Counted from the first letter of the stretch, positions 1 through 10,300 are shown. The stretch: DNA of 64,000 nt from Paenibacillus spiritus (GCF_008710135.1 NZ_VYKK01000004.1:541747-605746), one strand, 5' to 3'. Translations and numbers: made by a program. Notes: generated by a model from the sequence alone, not told the origin.

Positions 1-1
1 G

Positions 2-826
2 AATCATGTCGGCATGCTGATGGGCGGAGGTCTCTCGGTCGTCACGACGGATTGGGGCAGCTTCCCCGGCCAGGTCTACAGCCTCTATCAATCCGCCATT
101 TCCGCAATCCGGCAGCATATCGGCAGCGAGAAGGGCATTTATCTGAATGCCGCGAGCTCCGCTGGCGCTCCCCAGGTAGAAATCCTTCAGCCGCTCTATG
201 AGCCTCCCATGCTGTTCCATATGTTCGAGGCCAACAACTGGGAAGGGATTCAGGCCAAGCTGGACGCCATTATTGGAGAGATGCAGCGCAATTCCGATCT
301 CTCCCTGGAGCATATCCATGAAGTCCGGCTTCATCTGGAGACGGCCTTCTATTACTTCGCCCACAAGAACAACCGGCTGCTCAGCGATATTGTCGGCAAT
401 CCGCTGCTGGAGCCCGCTTTGTTTCAGACCCCGGACAAGCTGGGGCAGTGGGCCGAGGCCATGATTGAACGGCTGCGGGATTATTTCGACTCCGAACGGC
501 GCGACAACCGTCTGGGTCTGATACACCGGGTCCACGCCTATATCGACGCCAACCTGCATTACGTGTCGCTTCAGTCCATTGCCGACCATGTCGGGATGCA
601 TCCCGTGTATCTGTCCAAAATGTACAAGCTGGAGACAGGCAGGCGCATCAGCGATTACATCAGCGGAGCGAAGATGGAAAAAGCGGCGTATCTGCTGACT
701 CATACGCCGCTTAAAATATACGAGATTTCAGCCGAACTCGGCTATTCCAACGCCCACTACTTCATCAAGCTGTTCAAGGAGTACGCGGGAATGACGCCGC
801 AGGATTTCCGCGACCGGGCGCTCTAG
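2..826 (+). CDS. AraC/YesN-family transcriptional regulator, C-terminal part
   Basis: The reading frame is open from base 2, so the gene starts upstream of the window and only its last 274 residues are visible. The C-terminal third is a typical AraC DNA-binding domain with two helix-turn-helix units. The first is around SIADHVGMHPVYLSKMYK and the second around EISAELGYSNAHYFIKLFK, followed by the family ending GMTPQDFRD. The part before it has no clear sugar-binding cupin. It resembles the linker of two-component response regulators of the YesN type common beside Paenibacillus sugar transporters, but the receiver domain, if any, is outside the window. The gene converges on the GH94 phosphorylase gene and overlaps its stop by 4 bp. 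By position it is the likely activator of the glucan locus (inference). Confidence 0.9.
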   Translation, partial: NHVGMLMGGGLSVVTTDWGSFPGQVYSLYQSAISAIRQHIGSEKGIYLNAASSAGAPQVEILQPLYEPPMLFHMFEANNWEGIQAKLDAIIGEMQRNSDLSLEHIHEVRLHLETAFYYFAHKNNRLLSDIVGNPLLEPALFQTPDKLGQWAEAMIERLRDYFDSERRDNRLGLIHRVHAYIDANLHYVSLQSIADHVGMHPVYLSKMYKLETGRRISDYISGAKMEKAAYLLTHTPLKIYEISAELGYSNAHYFIKLFKEYAGMTPQDFRDRAL

Positions 827-833
827 CGCCCGG
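814..833. terminator. Hairpin spanning the two convergent stop codons
   Basis: CCGGGCGCT and AGCGCCCGG form a perfect 9-bp inverted repeat with only two bases between the arms. It lies exactly over the overlapping stop codons of the regulator (+) and the GH94 gene (-). No T-run follows on either strand, so it is at best a weak bidirectional terminator or an mRNA 3'-end stabiliser. Confidence 0.45.
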
Positions 834-3804
834 CTGCTTCAAACTTCAGCTCCACCTCATGCAGACCTCCGTCGGCCAGGAGAGGAATCCGCCCATTCTC
901 CAGAGGCTTCCCGTCCATCGTCAGCACCGCCGTGTCGTCCTTCACCCGCCGGAATCCTTCCGGCTTGACGATCCGGATGTGATAGGCCGCCCCTTCCAGC
1001 CTCAGCGTATAAGACAGCTCGGTGTCCGTATCCGCAAGGACGGGGTCGAGCGCAAGCCCATCCGCCTTGTATTCCAGCCCAAGCGCCGCCATCAGCGACA
1101 GCGTGAGCCAGGTTGACGTTCCGCTCAGCATCGGACCGATGTTCTCTCCGGTCTCGCTGTTGTTGTATTGGGTGCAGAATCTCGGGTTGCCGCAGACGGC
1201 AAACGGGTCGTCCATTGTACGGAATGGAAATACCCGGTCCATCAGCCAGTGTCCGCTCTGTCCCAGACGCGCCGCAAGCGCCGGGTCCTGCACTTCCTTG
1301 GCCCCCTTGAACATCGCAGCCGCCGCCATCATGCAGGCGTGCTTGAACACGCCGCCGTTCTCCCGGTCACCCGGGAAGTATTCGTCGGAAGCCGTATGCG
1401 AGGATACGCGTCCCAGCGCGACGGACGAGACCAGCTTCAGCCCGTAAGGCGTCCAGAGCCGCCGGTCGAGCGTATCCAGCATAATCTTGATCTGCTCTTC
1501 GTCGGCGCAGCCGGAGAGGACGCTCCAGCTGAAGGAATTCAGGAAGTACGAACCGTCGTGGTCCGGATCGGCGGACAAGCCGTCGCCGGCCGCTCCGAGA
1601 TAGGCATACTCGCCGTCCGGGTACCGGTTGAACAGTACGCGGGCATAGAAGTCCTCTTTCCAGGCATGCTTCTGAATCCGTTCGCGCAGCTCTGCGCCAA
1701 AATCCGCAAGTTCAGCGGCGTAAGCCCCGCTGCCCTTCTTCTCCGCCAGCTCCGCCAGTTCATCCACCGCCAGCTTGAGCAGGAAGGCGTTCATGACGCT
1801 CTCGGAATAGTCGCTCTCCAGCGGGTCGCCGAAGGTGCCGCCCGCTTCCAGCTGGCGCCGGTAGCGCGCTTCCTTGTCCGGGCCGTTGATGCAGGTGCTG
1901 TCCAGCTTCAGGCAGTCGTTCCAGTCCGCATAATCGAGCAGCGGGAGCCCGTGACGCCCGACCGAAATCCGCCCCGAATACGTAATGATCGCCTGCAGTG
2001 TCTCAAAGACGGGACGCTGGCGCGAAGTTCCCGCTATCCCGCACGGTTCCTCCAGAAACTCGATATCGCCCGTCAGCATGACGTACCGGTATACCGCCTG
2101 AATCAGCCAGAGCGCATCATCCGACCACTTTCCGGGCTCTTTGCCGACCCAGAAGAAGTTGTGGTAGGCATAGCCGAACTCGAATACCATGCCGGTCCAC
2201 TCTTTCAGCAGACTGCGGACCAGATCGCGGCGCCCCATGCCGACAAAATAATACATCGACGCATACAAATCCTGAATTTCCCGGAATCCGATTTCCCGGT
2301 ATCCTTTCTGGGTCTGGCAGAAAGAACGCGAGACAAAGGTCTGATACAGCACCTGGAACGGCAGATTGCGGTTCACATAGGCGTCCAGCGGCTCCGACCC
2401 GGAAGCAAGCTGCAAAAATTGCCCGTACTCGCGGACAAAGCCGCGCGCTTCTTCCAATGCCGCTTCGGCGGTCTCCGGCGAAGCGAACCGCGCAAGCAGA
2501 GCGGCGACTTCATCTTTAAGCGCGTCGTCGCTCCAGACGCCGCCGGCCTTCTCCGAGACCAGTCCGGTGAGCTGGTCAACGGCTACGGTTGCCCCGGCCG
2601 CGATCTCAAGCGGAGCGGCGACGGCGAAGAAGCCCGGTCCCTTGCGGTTCAGCACGCTGCTCAGCCGCAGCGCACCCGAAGGGCGGTGCAGCGAGCCGGT
2701 CCCGACAAATTCGTTGTAGCTGACGCTGTATTCGCGCGGCAGCTCGGGGCCGTTCGGACCATGGACGACCATGGAATGGAACCGCAGGTCCGTCCGTCCG
2801 GCTTGCGGATAATAATCGGGACTGACGGCAACCACCGCTCCGTCTTCGTTCCGAAGCACGCCGCCCTGCATAATGACATTGCTGTACAGCACATCCTCGA
2901 ACAGCGCATTCGGAGCGGCCGAACCGAACATGCCGGTGTAGACGAGTCTCAATCGCCGGGACGTCTCTCCATGGTTGGCAATATCGATCCGCTGCACTTC
3001 CGTTGCCAGCGGCTCGCCTGCCCGCTGCGGCAGAATAAAGAGCGTTCGTGTAATCTCCAGCCCGCAGCGGGTCCGGTAGCGGATGACCGTCATGTTCTGG
3101 GAATGGGTGCACACCGCCGATTCGATCCGGGCATCCCCCGGTTCCGCCGAGTAGAAGATCTGTTCGCCGTCCTCCAGCAGATAGAACTGGCGGTTGGCCG
3201 GAAATCCGTTCTCTTCCTGCCGCATATCCCAGCGGGTAGCCAGCACCTGGGTCGCCGCGTGCGACCGGAAGCTTCCCCCGCCCAGCCGGTCTACGACGCT
3301 CTTGGGCGTAGTCTGAAGCGCATGGTCGAAGCCGATCCGGTTGCCGAGCAGCAGATTGACCCCGAAGTGCGGGCCGGGCAGCGGACTCCGCAGATCCAGA
3401 ATATGCTCGCCGTCCTTGTTCAGCGAACCCGCCCAGCCGGCGGCTTCATCCAGCAGGCGCAGCGCCTCCCAGGCGGCCGCAGCCGGAACCGCCGCCTCCC
3501 GGATCTCCAGATCGGCTCCGCGCACATGCAGTGACAGCCCTTCGCTTCCTCTGCCCAGGGTCAGCAGCGCCGAAGCGCCGCTTCCCGCCGGGGGAAGAAG
3601 GGCAGCCATGCCCGGAAGCGACAGCAGTTCCCGGATCGCCGGCAGCCGGTAAGGCAAGCCGGCTACCCCGATCGCAGCCTCGTGCGAAGAATCCGCAAAT
3701 ACCGCGCTGACCGGGGCATCCGGAGCGATCAGCCCGGAGAATGCCTCTCTCAGCACGTCTTCAGGCGACTTCTTCAATTCTCTTGCAGCCAAGTAATTCA
3801 GCAT
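823..3804 (-). CDS. GH94-family glycoside phosphorylase (probable laminari-oligosaccharide or cellodextrin phosphorylase)
   Basis: A 993-residue cytoplasmic enzyme without signal peptide. The GH94 hallmark DWND is at residues 627-630; an Asp of this motif is the general acid in the family. It lies within an alpha/alpha barrel rich in aromatic motifs such as QDLYASMYYFVG and YHNFFWVGKEPGKW. GH94 enzymes split beta-glucosidic disaccharides or oligosaccharides with phosphate, giving glucose 1-phosphate. The exact linkage cannot be read from the sequence. Co-location with a GH16 glucanase favours beta-1,3-oligosaccharides; cellodextrin or beta-1,2-glucan phosphorylase remain possible. The ATG at 3804 is chosen because AGGAAGG lies about 9 bases upstream; a longer GTG start at 3825 would include that ribosome site. 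It is the last gene of the transporter operon, 28 bp after the second permease gene. Confidence 0.85.
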   Translation of the reverse strand: MLNYLAARELKKSPEDVLREAFSGLIAPDAPVSAVFADSSHEAAIGVAGLPYRLPAIRELLSLPGMAALLPPAGSGASALLTLGRGSEGLSLHVRGADLEIREAAVPAAAAWEALRLLDEAAGWAGSLNKDGEHILDLRSPLPGPHFGVNLLLGNRIGFDHALQTTPKSVVDRLGGGSFRSHAATQVLATRWDMRQEENGFPANRQFYLLEDGEQIFYSAEPGDARIESAVCTHSQNMTVIRYRTRCGLEITRTLFILPQRAGEPLATEVQRIDIANHGETSRRLRLVYTGMFGSAAPNALFEDVLYSNVIMQGGVLRNEDGAVVAVSPDYYPQAGRTDLRFHSMVVHGPNGPELPREYSVSYNEFVGTGSLHRPSGALRLSSVLNRKGPGFFAVAAPLEIAAGATVAVDQLTGLVSEKAGGVWSDDALKDEVAALLARFASPETAEAALEEARGFVREYGQFLQLASGSEPLDAYVNRNLPFQVLYQTFVSRSFCQTQKGYREIGFREIQDLYASMYYFVGMGRRDLVRSLLKEWTGMVFEFGYAYHNFFWVGKEPGKWSDDALWLIQAVYRYVMLTGDIEFLEEPCGIAGTSRQRPVFETLQAIITYSGRISVGRHGLPLLDYADWNDCLKLDSTCINGPDKEARYRRQLEAGGTFGDPLESDYSESVMNAFLLKLAVDELAELAEKKGSGAYAAELADFGAELRERIQKHAWKEDFYARVLFNRYPDGEYAYLGAAGDGLSADPDHDGSYFLNSFSWSVLSGCADEEQIKIMLDTLDRRLWTPYGLKLVSSVALGRVSSHTASDEYFPGDRENGGVFKHACMMAAAAMFKGAKEVQDPALAARLGQSGHWLMDRVFPFRTMDDPFAVCGNPRFCTQYNNSETGENIGPMLSGTSTWLTLSLMAALGLEYKADGLALDPVLADTDTELSYTLRLEGAAYHIRIVKPEGFRRVKDDTAVLTMDGKPLENGRIPLLADGGLHEVELKFEAAGR

Positions 3805-3832
3805 ATGAATCTTCCTTCCTGGCACAGCCGGA

Positions 3833-4702
3833 TCAGCCCTTGACGGCCCCGGCGGTCATGCCGCTGATAAAGTATTTCTGGGTCATGAAGAACGTCACCA
3901 TAACCGGAAGCGTAACCACCGTCGATGCGGCCATCAGCAGATCATAACGGGTATTGTATTGTCCGACAAAGAGCCGGATGCCGACCGGGATGGTCTGGAC
4001 ATCGGAGCTGGTCGTCAGCACCCAGGCGAAGAGCAGTTCATCCCAGGCCGTCAGGAAGATGAAGATACCGGTCGCGATAATGCCCGGCAGGGAGAGCGGC
4101 AGGATGATTTTGTAGAAAGCCTGGAATTTGGTGCAGCCGTCAATCACCGCCGACTCCTCCAGATCCCGGGGGATGGAGACGAAGAAACCGCGCATAATCC
4201 AGATACTGATCGGCGTATAGAAAGCCGTATAGACCAGAATCATGCCCCAGTACGTGTCGATCATCGGGAGACCGAACGTATTTTTGATCCACAGGAACAT
4301 CAGATAAATCGGGAACAGGAACATGATGCCCGGGATGAGCTGGGTGGAGATAATGCTCATGCTGAACAGCTTGGAACCCGGGAATTCAAACCGGGCGAGC
4401 GCATAGCCCGCCATCACCGCAAAGGCGCCGGCGAGAAGCGTCGTCACGCTGCAAATAATCAGACTGTTGCGGAAGTAGACGGCAAAGTTGACCGTATCCC
4501 ACATATTGACGTAATTGACCCACTGCGGCTTCGGCAGAGAGATGGTCGTGATGCCGTTCATAATCTCGTCGTTGGCGTGCAGCGAGGTGAACACCATCCA
4601 GAGGATGGGGAACACGGTAATAATGACGATCAGCCAGGTCATCGTCGTCAGCAGGAAAGAACCGACAGAGCGGCGGGCGCGATGCTTGCTTAATGTACTC
4701 AT
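3833..4702 (-). CDS. Carbohydrate ABC transporter permease, MalG-like
   Basis: 289 residues with six predicted membrane segments. The cytoplasmic EAA loop of CUT1 permeases is seen around ESAVIDGCTKFQAFYKIILP, which docks the ATPase subunit. The protein ends in the usual MalG-type YFISGMTAGAVKG tail. The ATG start at 4702 overlaps the TGA of the upstream permease gene (ATGA), showing translational coupling. A longer frame extends upstream but would run back into the preceding gene. It forms the membrane channel together with the protein encoded at 4699-5682. No ATP-binding subunit gene is present here; CUT1 systems in Bacillota often use a shared MsmX-type ATPase encoded elsewhere. Confidence 0.93.
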   Translation of the reverse strand: MSTLSKHRARRSVGSFLLTTMTWLIVIITVFPILWMVFTSLHANDEIMNGITTISLPKPQWVNYVNMWDTVNFAVYFRNSLIICSVTTLLAGAFAVMAGYALARFEFPGSKLFSMSIISTQLIPGIMFLFPIYLMFLWIKNTFGLPMIDTYWGMILVYTAFYTPISIWIMRGFFVSIPRDLEESAVIDGCTKFQAFYKIILPLSLPGIIATGIFIFLTAWDELLFAWVLTTSSDVQTIPVGIRLFVGQYNTRYDLLMAASTVVTLPVMVTFFMTQKYFISGMTAGAVKG

Positions 4703-5682
4703 TGTGCGTTCAACTCCGTTCTGAATGAGCGATACCAGACTCCGACTACGCCCAGCATCGCGATCATCAGCATCAGGGATGCAGCAGAACCCGAGCCGAA
4801 CGCCCAGTATCCGAAGGATTGACGCGTCAGTGCGGTCATGAGCAGATCGCCCCACTCGCCGGGATAACCGGCCCCGTTGCCGAACATGGTGGAGACGATG
4901 TTGTAGGAATAGACATTGTTGATAATCTGGAAGAGCAGCTGCACCGCAATAATCGGCTTCAGCATCGGCAGGGTGATATGCCAGAACTGCCGGATCTTAT
5001 GCGCCCCATCAATGGTTGCCGCTTCGTAAATATCCCCTGGGATCGTCTGGAGTCCCGCCAGAAAAATAACCATCAGGAACGGCCAACCTCTCCAGATGGT
5101 AGGGATGATAATCGCCCAGATGGTATTATGGCCCATCAGCCAGAAGGGCTTCTCGTCCATCAGGTGCAGCACGTCAACCAGAATATGGTTAATGATGCCG
5201 TTCTGCTGCCACATGAATCCCCACAATACGCCGACCACATAGGAAGGTACGACCCAGGGAAGCAGCATGGCGGTACGGGCGATGCCCCGCCCCGGGAAAT
5301 CCCGGTTCATCAGGATGGCCATCATAAGGCCCATGACCATGACTCCGGCCGTTACAATAACCGAATAGATGATGGTGTTCCGAATCGCATAGTCCAGCCC
5401 CTGCCGGACCGGGTTGTCGGAGTTGAACAATAAGCCGACATAATTGTCCAGCCCCACAAACGGCGCCTTCAGGTATTTAACCAGTGTGAATTGATTCAAT
5501 TTCAGGAAAGACATCCAGATGCCCTCAAGCATGGGCAGCAGATGGACCATCATCATGAACAGGAGTGTCGGCAGCATCAGCAGATAAGCAAATTTATGTT
5601 CTTTGACCTTTTTGCGCCATAACGAGCGTTTCTTGCGGGCGGGGGCTTGGCCCCGGGTGTCGGCTTCCGTATGGAGTCCCAT
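4699..5682 (-). CDS. Carbohydrate ABC transporter permease, MalF/LacF-like
   Basis: 327 residues: a basic cytoplasmic N-terminus (about residues 1-28), then six membrane segments. The EAA loop EAATIDGAHKIRQFWHITLP is near residues 215-235. The ATG at 5682 follows GAGGG at a good distance. The gene is second in the operon binding protein - MalF-like - MalG-like - GH94. It partners with the MalG-like subunit to import an oligosaccharide delivered by the lipoprotein encoded upstream. The substrate is inferred from the neighbouring GH16 and GH94 genes to be a beta-glucan oligosaccharide. Confidence 0.93.
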   Translation of the reverse strand: MGLHTEADTRGQAPARKKRSLWRKKVKEHKFAYLLMLPTLLFMMMVHLLPMLEGIWMSFLKLNQFTLVKYLKAPFVGLDNYVGLLFNSDNPVRQGLDYAIRNTIIYSVIVTAGVMVMGLMMAILMNRDFPGRGIARTAMLLPWVVPSYVVGVLWGFMWQQNGIINHILVDVLHLMDEKPFWLMGHNTIWAIIIPTIWRGWPFLMVIFLAGLQTIPGDIYEAATIDGAHKIRQFWHITLPMLKPIIAVQLLFQIINNVYSYNIVSTMFGNGAGYPGEWGDLLMTALTRQSFGYWAFGSGSAASLMLMIAMLGVVGVWYRSFRTELNAQ

Positions 5683-5709
5683 CTCATATCCCTCGCTTTG
5701 TCAATGAAG

Positions 5710-5739
5710 GGCCGCCGCGCCCTTTCAGCCGCAGCGGCC
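5710..5739 (-). other. Intercistronic GC-rich hairpin between binding-protein and permease genes
   Basis: GGCCGCTGCG and CGCGGCGGCC on the minus strand pair over 10 bp with one G-T wobble. The hairpin lies in the 69-bp gap after the binding-protein stop. No T-run follows. Such hairpins in sugar transporter operons usually protect the upstream message or partly terminate, giving more binding protein than permease. Confidence 0.6.
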
Positions 5740-5751
5740 TTTCGTTATTCT

Positions 5752-7176
5752 TTATTGGTTGACGATCGACTTAACTTCGGATGCGGCCGCATCCAGTTCC
5801 TTCTTCACGCTCTCTTCGTTGTAGGTGCCCTTCACACCGGCAACAATATCCCAGATGTTGGCAAAATGCTTCTGCAGCGCAGTCTCCGTCGGGCCCCACT
5901 GCGGAATAGCCGGGTAGCCGCGTCCGTATTTGGTCGCTTCGGCGAATGCCTTCATGCTCACATCCTGGTTCGGATCGTTCAGAACCGACAGCTTGGACGG
6001 CAATTGGCCGGATACATCGGCATACGCCTGCTGGGCTTCATCCGTAGACAGGTATTTGATCAGATCCCAGGTGGCTTCTTTATGCTTCGAGCCGCTGAAG
6101 ACCGTCAGGTCGCTGCCGCCTACGAAGGTATACTGGCCGCCGGGTCCTGCCGGAAGCGGAGCAACGGCGAAGTTCTTGGCTGCGGCCTTGTCCGACATCC
6201 CGCCGTTCGCCTTCGGAGTCGCAAAGTTCTTGGCAAGCCATGCGCCGGAGATAATGACCGCCGATTTGCCGTCGCCGAAATCGCTTTCGATTTGGGACGA
6301 GTTTTTCTCCAGTGACGCTTTCTCGACCAGACCCTCATGCGCAAGACCGGTATAGTACATGACGCCCTGGAGTCCCTTCTCGTCGTTGAACGTTACAGTC
6401 TTGTTGTCGTCCGCCAGCACGCTGCCGCCCGCTGCCCAGACCCAAGGGAAAATGTTATGGACAACGTTCCAGTCATTCTTGCCCGGGAGCCCCAGAGCCG
6501 CCATCTTCTTGCCGTCGACCGTTACGCCGTTCACTTTTTCCAGTGCGGCTTTGAACGAATCCCAGTCTTTGAAGGCTGTGGCGGTGTCCACGCCGGCTTG
6601 TTTGAATGCATCGGTCCGGTAATAGATCGCCCGGGCATCGACGAACCACGGAACCGCGTAGATGTCTTCCTGTCCCGATACGGAGGTTGTATCCCAAATT
6701 GCAGGCAGGTAGGATTCAGCGCCTCCTACGTCGGCCACCTTGTCGTTCAGCTTGTCGATGCCGCCCATGCTGGCAATCGCCGGCACCCAGGTCGTGCCGA
6801 GCTGGAGAAGGTCAGGACCGGCTCCGCTCGTAGCGGCTGTCGTAATCTTGGTCCAGGCAGAACCCCAGTCCAGCACGGTAACCTTCACGCTCACGTTCGG
6901 ATGTTCTTTCAGATACGGATCAATCGTCTTCAGGAAGTCGGCGTCCGGCTTCGGGCTGTTCGGCATGATCCAGGCGGTCAGCGTAACCGGGTCCTTGCTG
7001 GCCTCTGCCTCGGCAGGGGCCTTCGAAGCGCTCGGTGCGCTCGAAGCACTTGATGATTTAGCGTTGTTATCCGAACTTTGCTCCTTGTTGTTCCCGGCAT
7101 TGTTGCCTCCGCATCCGCTGATGGCTACGGTCAGTGCCATGAGCAGAATGCCCAGTGACGCTCCTGTCTTTTTCAT
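5752..7176 (-). CDS. ABC transporter sugar-binding lipoprotein (extracellular solute-binding protein family 1)
   Basis: 474 residues. The N-terminus is a lipoprotein signal peptide with lipobox ending ISGC, followed by a flexible Asn/Ser/Ala/Lys-rich linker to about residue 60. The rest is a two-lobed family 1 binding protein with motifs such as LLQLGTTWVPAIASMGG and YAVPWFVDARAIYYRTDAFK. It would capture a glucan oligosaccharide outside the membrane for the two permeases encoded downstream. The ATG at 7176 is preferred over one at 7194 because GGGGGAG sits 9 bases upstream of it. It has its own promoter-like region at 7250-7304 and is followed by a hairpin before the permease genes. Confidence 0.94.
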   Translation of the reverse strand: MKKTGASLGILLMALTVAISGCGGNNAGNNKEQSSDNNAKSSSASSAPSASKAPAEAEASKDPVTLTAWIMPNSPKPDADFLKTIDPYLKEHPNVSVKVTVLDWGSAWTKITTAATSGAGPDLLQLGTTWVPAIASMGGIDKLNDKVADVGGAESYLPAIWDTTSVSGQEDIYAVPWFVDARAIYYRTDAFKQAGVDTATAFKDWDSFKAALEKVNGVTVDGKKMAALGLPGKNDWNVVHNIFPWVWAAGGSVLADDNKTVTFNDEKGLQGVMYYTGLAHEGLVEKASLEKNSSQIESDFGDGKSAVIISGAWLAKNFATPKANGGMSDKAAAKNFAVAPLPAGPGGQYTFVGGSDLTVFSGSKHKEATWDLIKYLSTDEAQQAYADVSGQLPSKLSVLNDPNQDVSMKAFAEATKYGRGYPAIPQWGPTETALQKHFANIWDIVAGVKGTYNEESVKKELDAAASEVKSIVNQ

Positions 7177-7210
7177 TCCTACAATCTCCCCCATTTAGTT
7201 AAGGTTGTGT

Positions 7211-7245
7211 AAAAGAATGCGGAGGCGGCTGTCCGTCCCCCGCAT
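7211..7245 (-). terminator. Probable terminator after the GH16 gene
   Basis: On the minus strand ATGCGG pairs with CCGCAT, with an inner GACGG/CCGCC helix (one wobble) and a short loop, followed by TCTTTT. It sits just downstream of the -10 of the binding-protein promoter, so it may stop GH16 read-through or lie at the very start of the next transcript. Confidence 0.5.
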
Positions 7246-7249
7246 CTTC

Positions 7250-7304
7250 ATTATAAAATTGGCGCTTCCCGGTCTAAATACCAAATCCCGAGCCGGGATA
7301 ACAA
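7250..7304 (-). promoter_or_regulatory. Promoter of the binding-protein operon with paired TTGNTAT boxes
   Basis: Minus strand: -10 TATAAT at 7250-7255 and no good -35. TTGGTATT (7277-7284) and TTGTTATC (7297-7304) are direct repeats exactly 20 bp apart, the nearer one 21 bp upstream of the -10. The same layout occurs upstream of the GH16 gene and of the chemoreceptor gene, which points to a common activator. Confidence 0.6.
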
Positions 7305-7308
7305 AATA

Positions 7309-10300
7309 TCAACTCGACACCAGGTGTAGGTCATCGATTACAACATCCAGATTGCCTGCGCTGTCCTCGATGTTCCCGAGCTCAAAAGAAACCCGTCCGA
7401 TCGGCGTGCCGCCTCCGGTTACGTCGAATTCAACGGTATATTCCTTATACTCCGTTCCGAGATCAACGATCTGGCTTCCGTAGCCGTGCCAGGCATAATT
7501 ATCCGCGGCATCCAGCCAGCCGAGACTGACATTCATTTTGCGCGGCTTGCTGGCCTTAGCCTTGAAAGTAAGAGTGTAATGGCTGCCGTCGTTGTACGTA
7601 ATGCCTTCATAGTACACCTGCCGGTCCCAGCTGTTGCTTCCCACGGTTCCGACCTGAATCTTCAGCGCTTCATCTTGATTCGAGATGGACAGGGCTCCGC
7701 TGTCGGAGGAATAGAAGGTCCATCCCGCAAGCGAAGGGGCCGAGAAGTCGCCGTTAGGCATCAGGTTCTCGGAATAGGGCTGCCCGGCCAGAACGGGATT
7801 GACACGGATCAGCGAGACATTATCCAGCTTCACGGTATGCTGGCCCAGCGCCTCCGTAACTTTGCCGAGACTGAATTGCAGCACGGCGGAGACGTCACTG
7901 GCCCGAGCGGTAAAGAAGTATTCAAAATGGCCGTTCGCTTCGGTCAGCGGCACGATTTCGTTCAGATAAGTCGTCCAATTCTTGTCTATCGTTCCGTCAT
8001 GTTGAATCAGCACCCGAATATCGCGGGCAAGCGAAGCTCCTGCATCGAAGCTGAGCTTGTAGGTTCTTCCCTGTTCCAGTGCGAAGGGCGCCTGCTTCAC
8101 CTGAACATGCCAGTCTTCCTCGCCGCTTCCGCCTACCGTTACGGCCAGTTGGCCGTTATCTGCGGCCATGAAGCTGTTCGGATCGCTTTCCCCATCCTTC
8201 TTGAACAGCGTCCAGCCTTCCGTCTCCTGATCCATTGTCCCGTTCACTACAGCCTCCCGGGAAAGATCCAGCCAGGCCAGCCGGTATCCGCTGCCGCTGA
8301 GCCGGAAATAATACGTCCCGGCATCCAGACTCAGCGGTGCGCCGGACAGCGAGCGGTAAGCCGTTTCGGCATTCCCGATCTCCGCTGCATAGACATCGGC
8401 GGTCGCAACGGCCTTCTTAGAACTGTCCAGCACGGTCAGCTCCAGCCGCGACGAAGCTTGGTCGCTTCCGGCGCGGATCGTCGGAACGAAAGTCCCCTGC
8501 CGGTTAATCTGGACTTTGAAATCCGCATAATCGCCTGGGTCCATTCCGGTCATATCCTTGCTGCCTTCCTGGCCCGGCGCCAGATCAACGCCCGAGGCAT
8601 TCCAGTACTGATCGGCCTGCATATGCAGATATTGGTCGAGAACCGGAGGCGATGGCTTGCGGACCAGACGAACATTGTCGAGTTCCACGCTTCCTGCGGA
8701 CAGACCCATCAGAAAGCTGAGTGTACCTGCACTGTTCCCGGAACCGGGCACCTGAATTTCCGTGCTGTAGGAAGTCCATCCGGTTGAGAGCTCCATCTGC
8801 GAGCCGTCCGGGTAAAGGACTTCGCCGTCTTTCGTTGTCAGACGGATGCCGAGCGGTCCCCGGCTGTCCGAACGGGCATCGAACGAGAGCTGGTAAGAAC
8901 CTGCGGCCAGAGGCAGCCCTGCCTGCGAGAGCACTGCGGCATCAGCCGATGAACCCGGCGTCTGGATGTCGGCGCGGAACTCTCTCTTCATCAGCGGCAG
9001 TTCCAGGCGGTTCGTTACGCCGGCCGCAGCCTGAATGCCGGAAGCGGAGTCGGTCCCGAACGTCCAGTAGCCCATTCGGCCGCTGCCCAGCTCGAACCCG
9101 CCGTTGTAGATCAGATTGCCGTCGGCAAGAGGCGTCCGCTCCACAGGCAGCGGCTCGGTCTCGACGACCTTGACATTCGTGAAGTAGGCATCGACATCAC
9201 TCAATCCGAGGTTGAATTCGAACCGGGCATTGTTATCCGTCGGCTGATTCATGTTAAAGGTGTACGTGTAGGAAGCCCATTGGTCGGTCAGATCGAAGAA
9301 CCGTTCCTGGGAATAGGCCGTCCAGCCTCCCCCGAATTCGGTCAGCTTGCTCATCACCCGCCGGGCCGCGTCCGCTTTGGCATCGAACGTTACTTTGTAG
9401 GCTTTGCCCTTCTCCAGCATCATCGGCATCTGGGTGAGCTGAATCGAATAATTCTGCGTGCCGGCCTGATCGACCGTAACTTTAGCCGCGGTTCCCTTCT
9501 CGGCATCGGTTACAACCTGGACATGCCCCGATCCTCCGGCGTTCTCGATGAACTGCCACTCAGCCGGCACGCCGCTCGCCGCAGCTTCTCCCGTGAAGTT
9601 CCCGTTATAGATCTGGTTGCCGTCCGCTAGAGCCGGACGCTGCGGATGGGCATCGCCCGAATGGACGGGGCGTTCTCCGACCGCCGGCCACTGATCCAGT
9701 CCTTTGTATTGATAGACGCGGACGTAGTCCACATACATGCGGTCCGACTGGAAATTATCGGCCGGGTTCCCCGGCCAGGAACCGCCCACGGCCAAGTTAA
9801 GGATCATATAGAAAGGCCGGTCGAACGGAGCCGGGTACGTATAATAGTCCGGCTGCCCTTCTCTTTTCGTTCCCCAATCGCTGGTTTCAAAATACTTCTC
9901 TCCGTCTACGTAGTAGCGGATCAAGCCGGGCAGCCACTCCATCGTAAAATCATGATAGTCGTCGGCAAAGGTCTGGCCTTTCGGCAGTACATAGGTCTTC
10001 GACTGCGAGACATGCGGGATATCATAGTGAAGCGAACCGTGAACCGTCCGCGGATACAGATCGGCATTCGCCTCGTCTCCGGCAACCGGTCCGGTCAGCT
10101 CCATGATGTCCATCTCGCCGCTGCCCGGCCAAGGGCCGTATTGATTCTCTTCATCGGTCGGCATCATCCAGATGGCCGGCCACATGCCCTGCTGAATCGG
10201 CAGCTTGGCCCGGACCGTGAACTTGCCGTAGGTCCAGTCTCCCTTCATCTTGGAGGTCAGCTTGCCGGACGTATAATTCTTGCCGCCGTACGCCTCTTTC

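Noticed and set aside
1168..3534. Long plus-strand open frame opposite the GH94 gene
   Set aside because: It is antisense to a clearly coding gene, has no ribosome site, and its composition (Arg, Gln, His-rich) is typical of the opposite strand of GC-rich genes.
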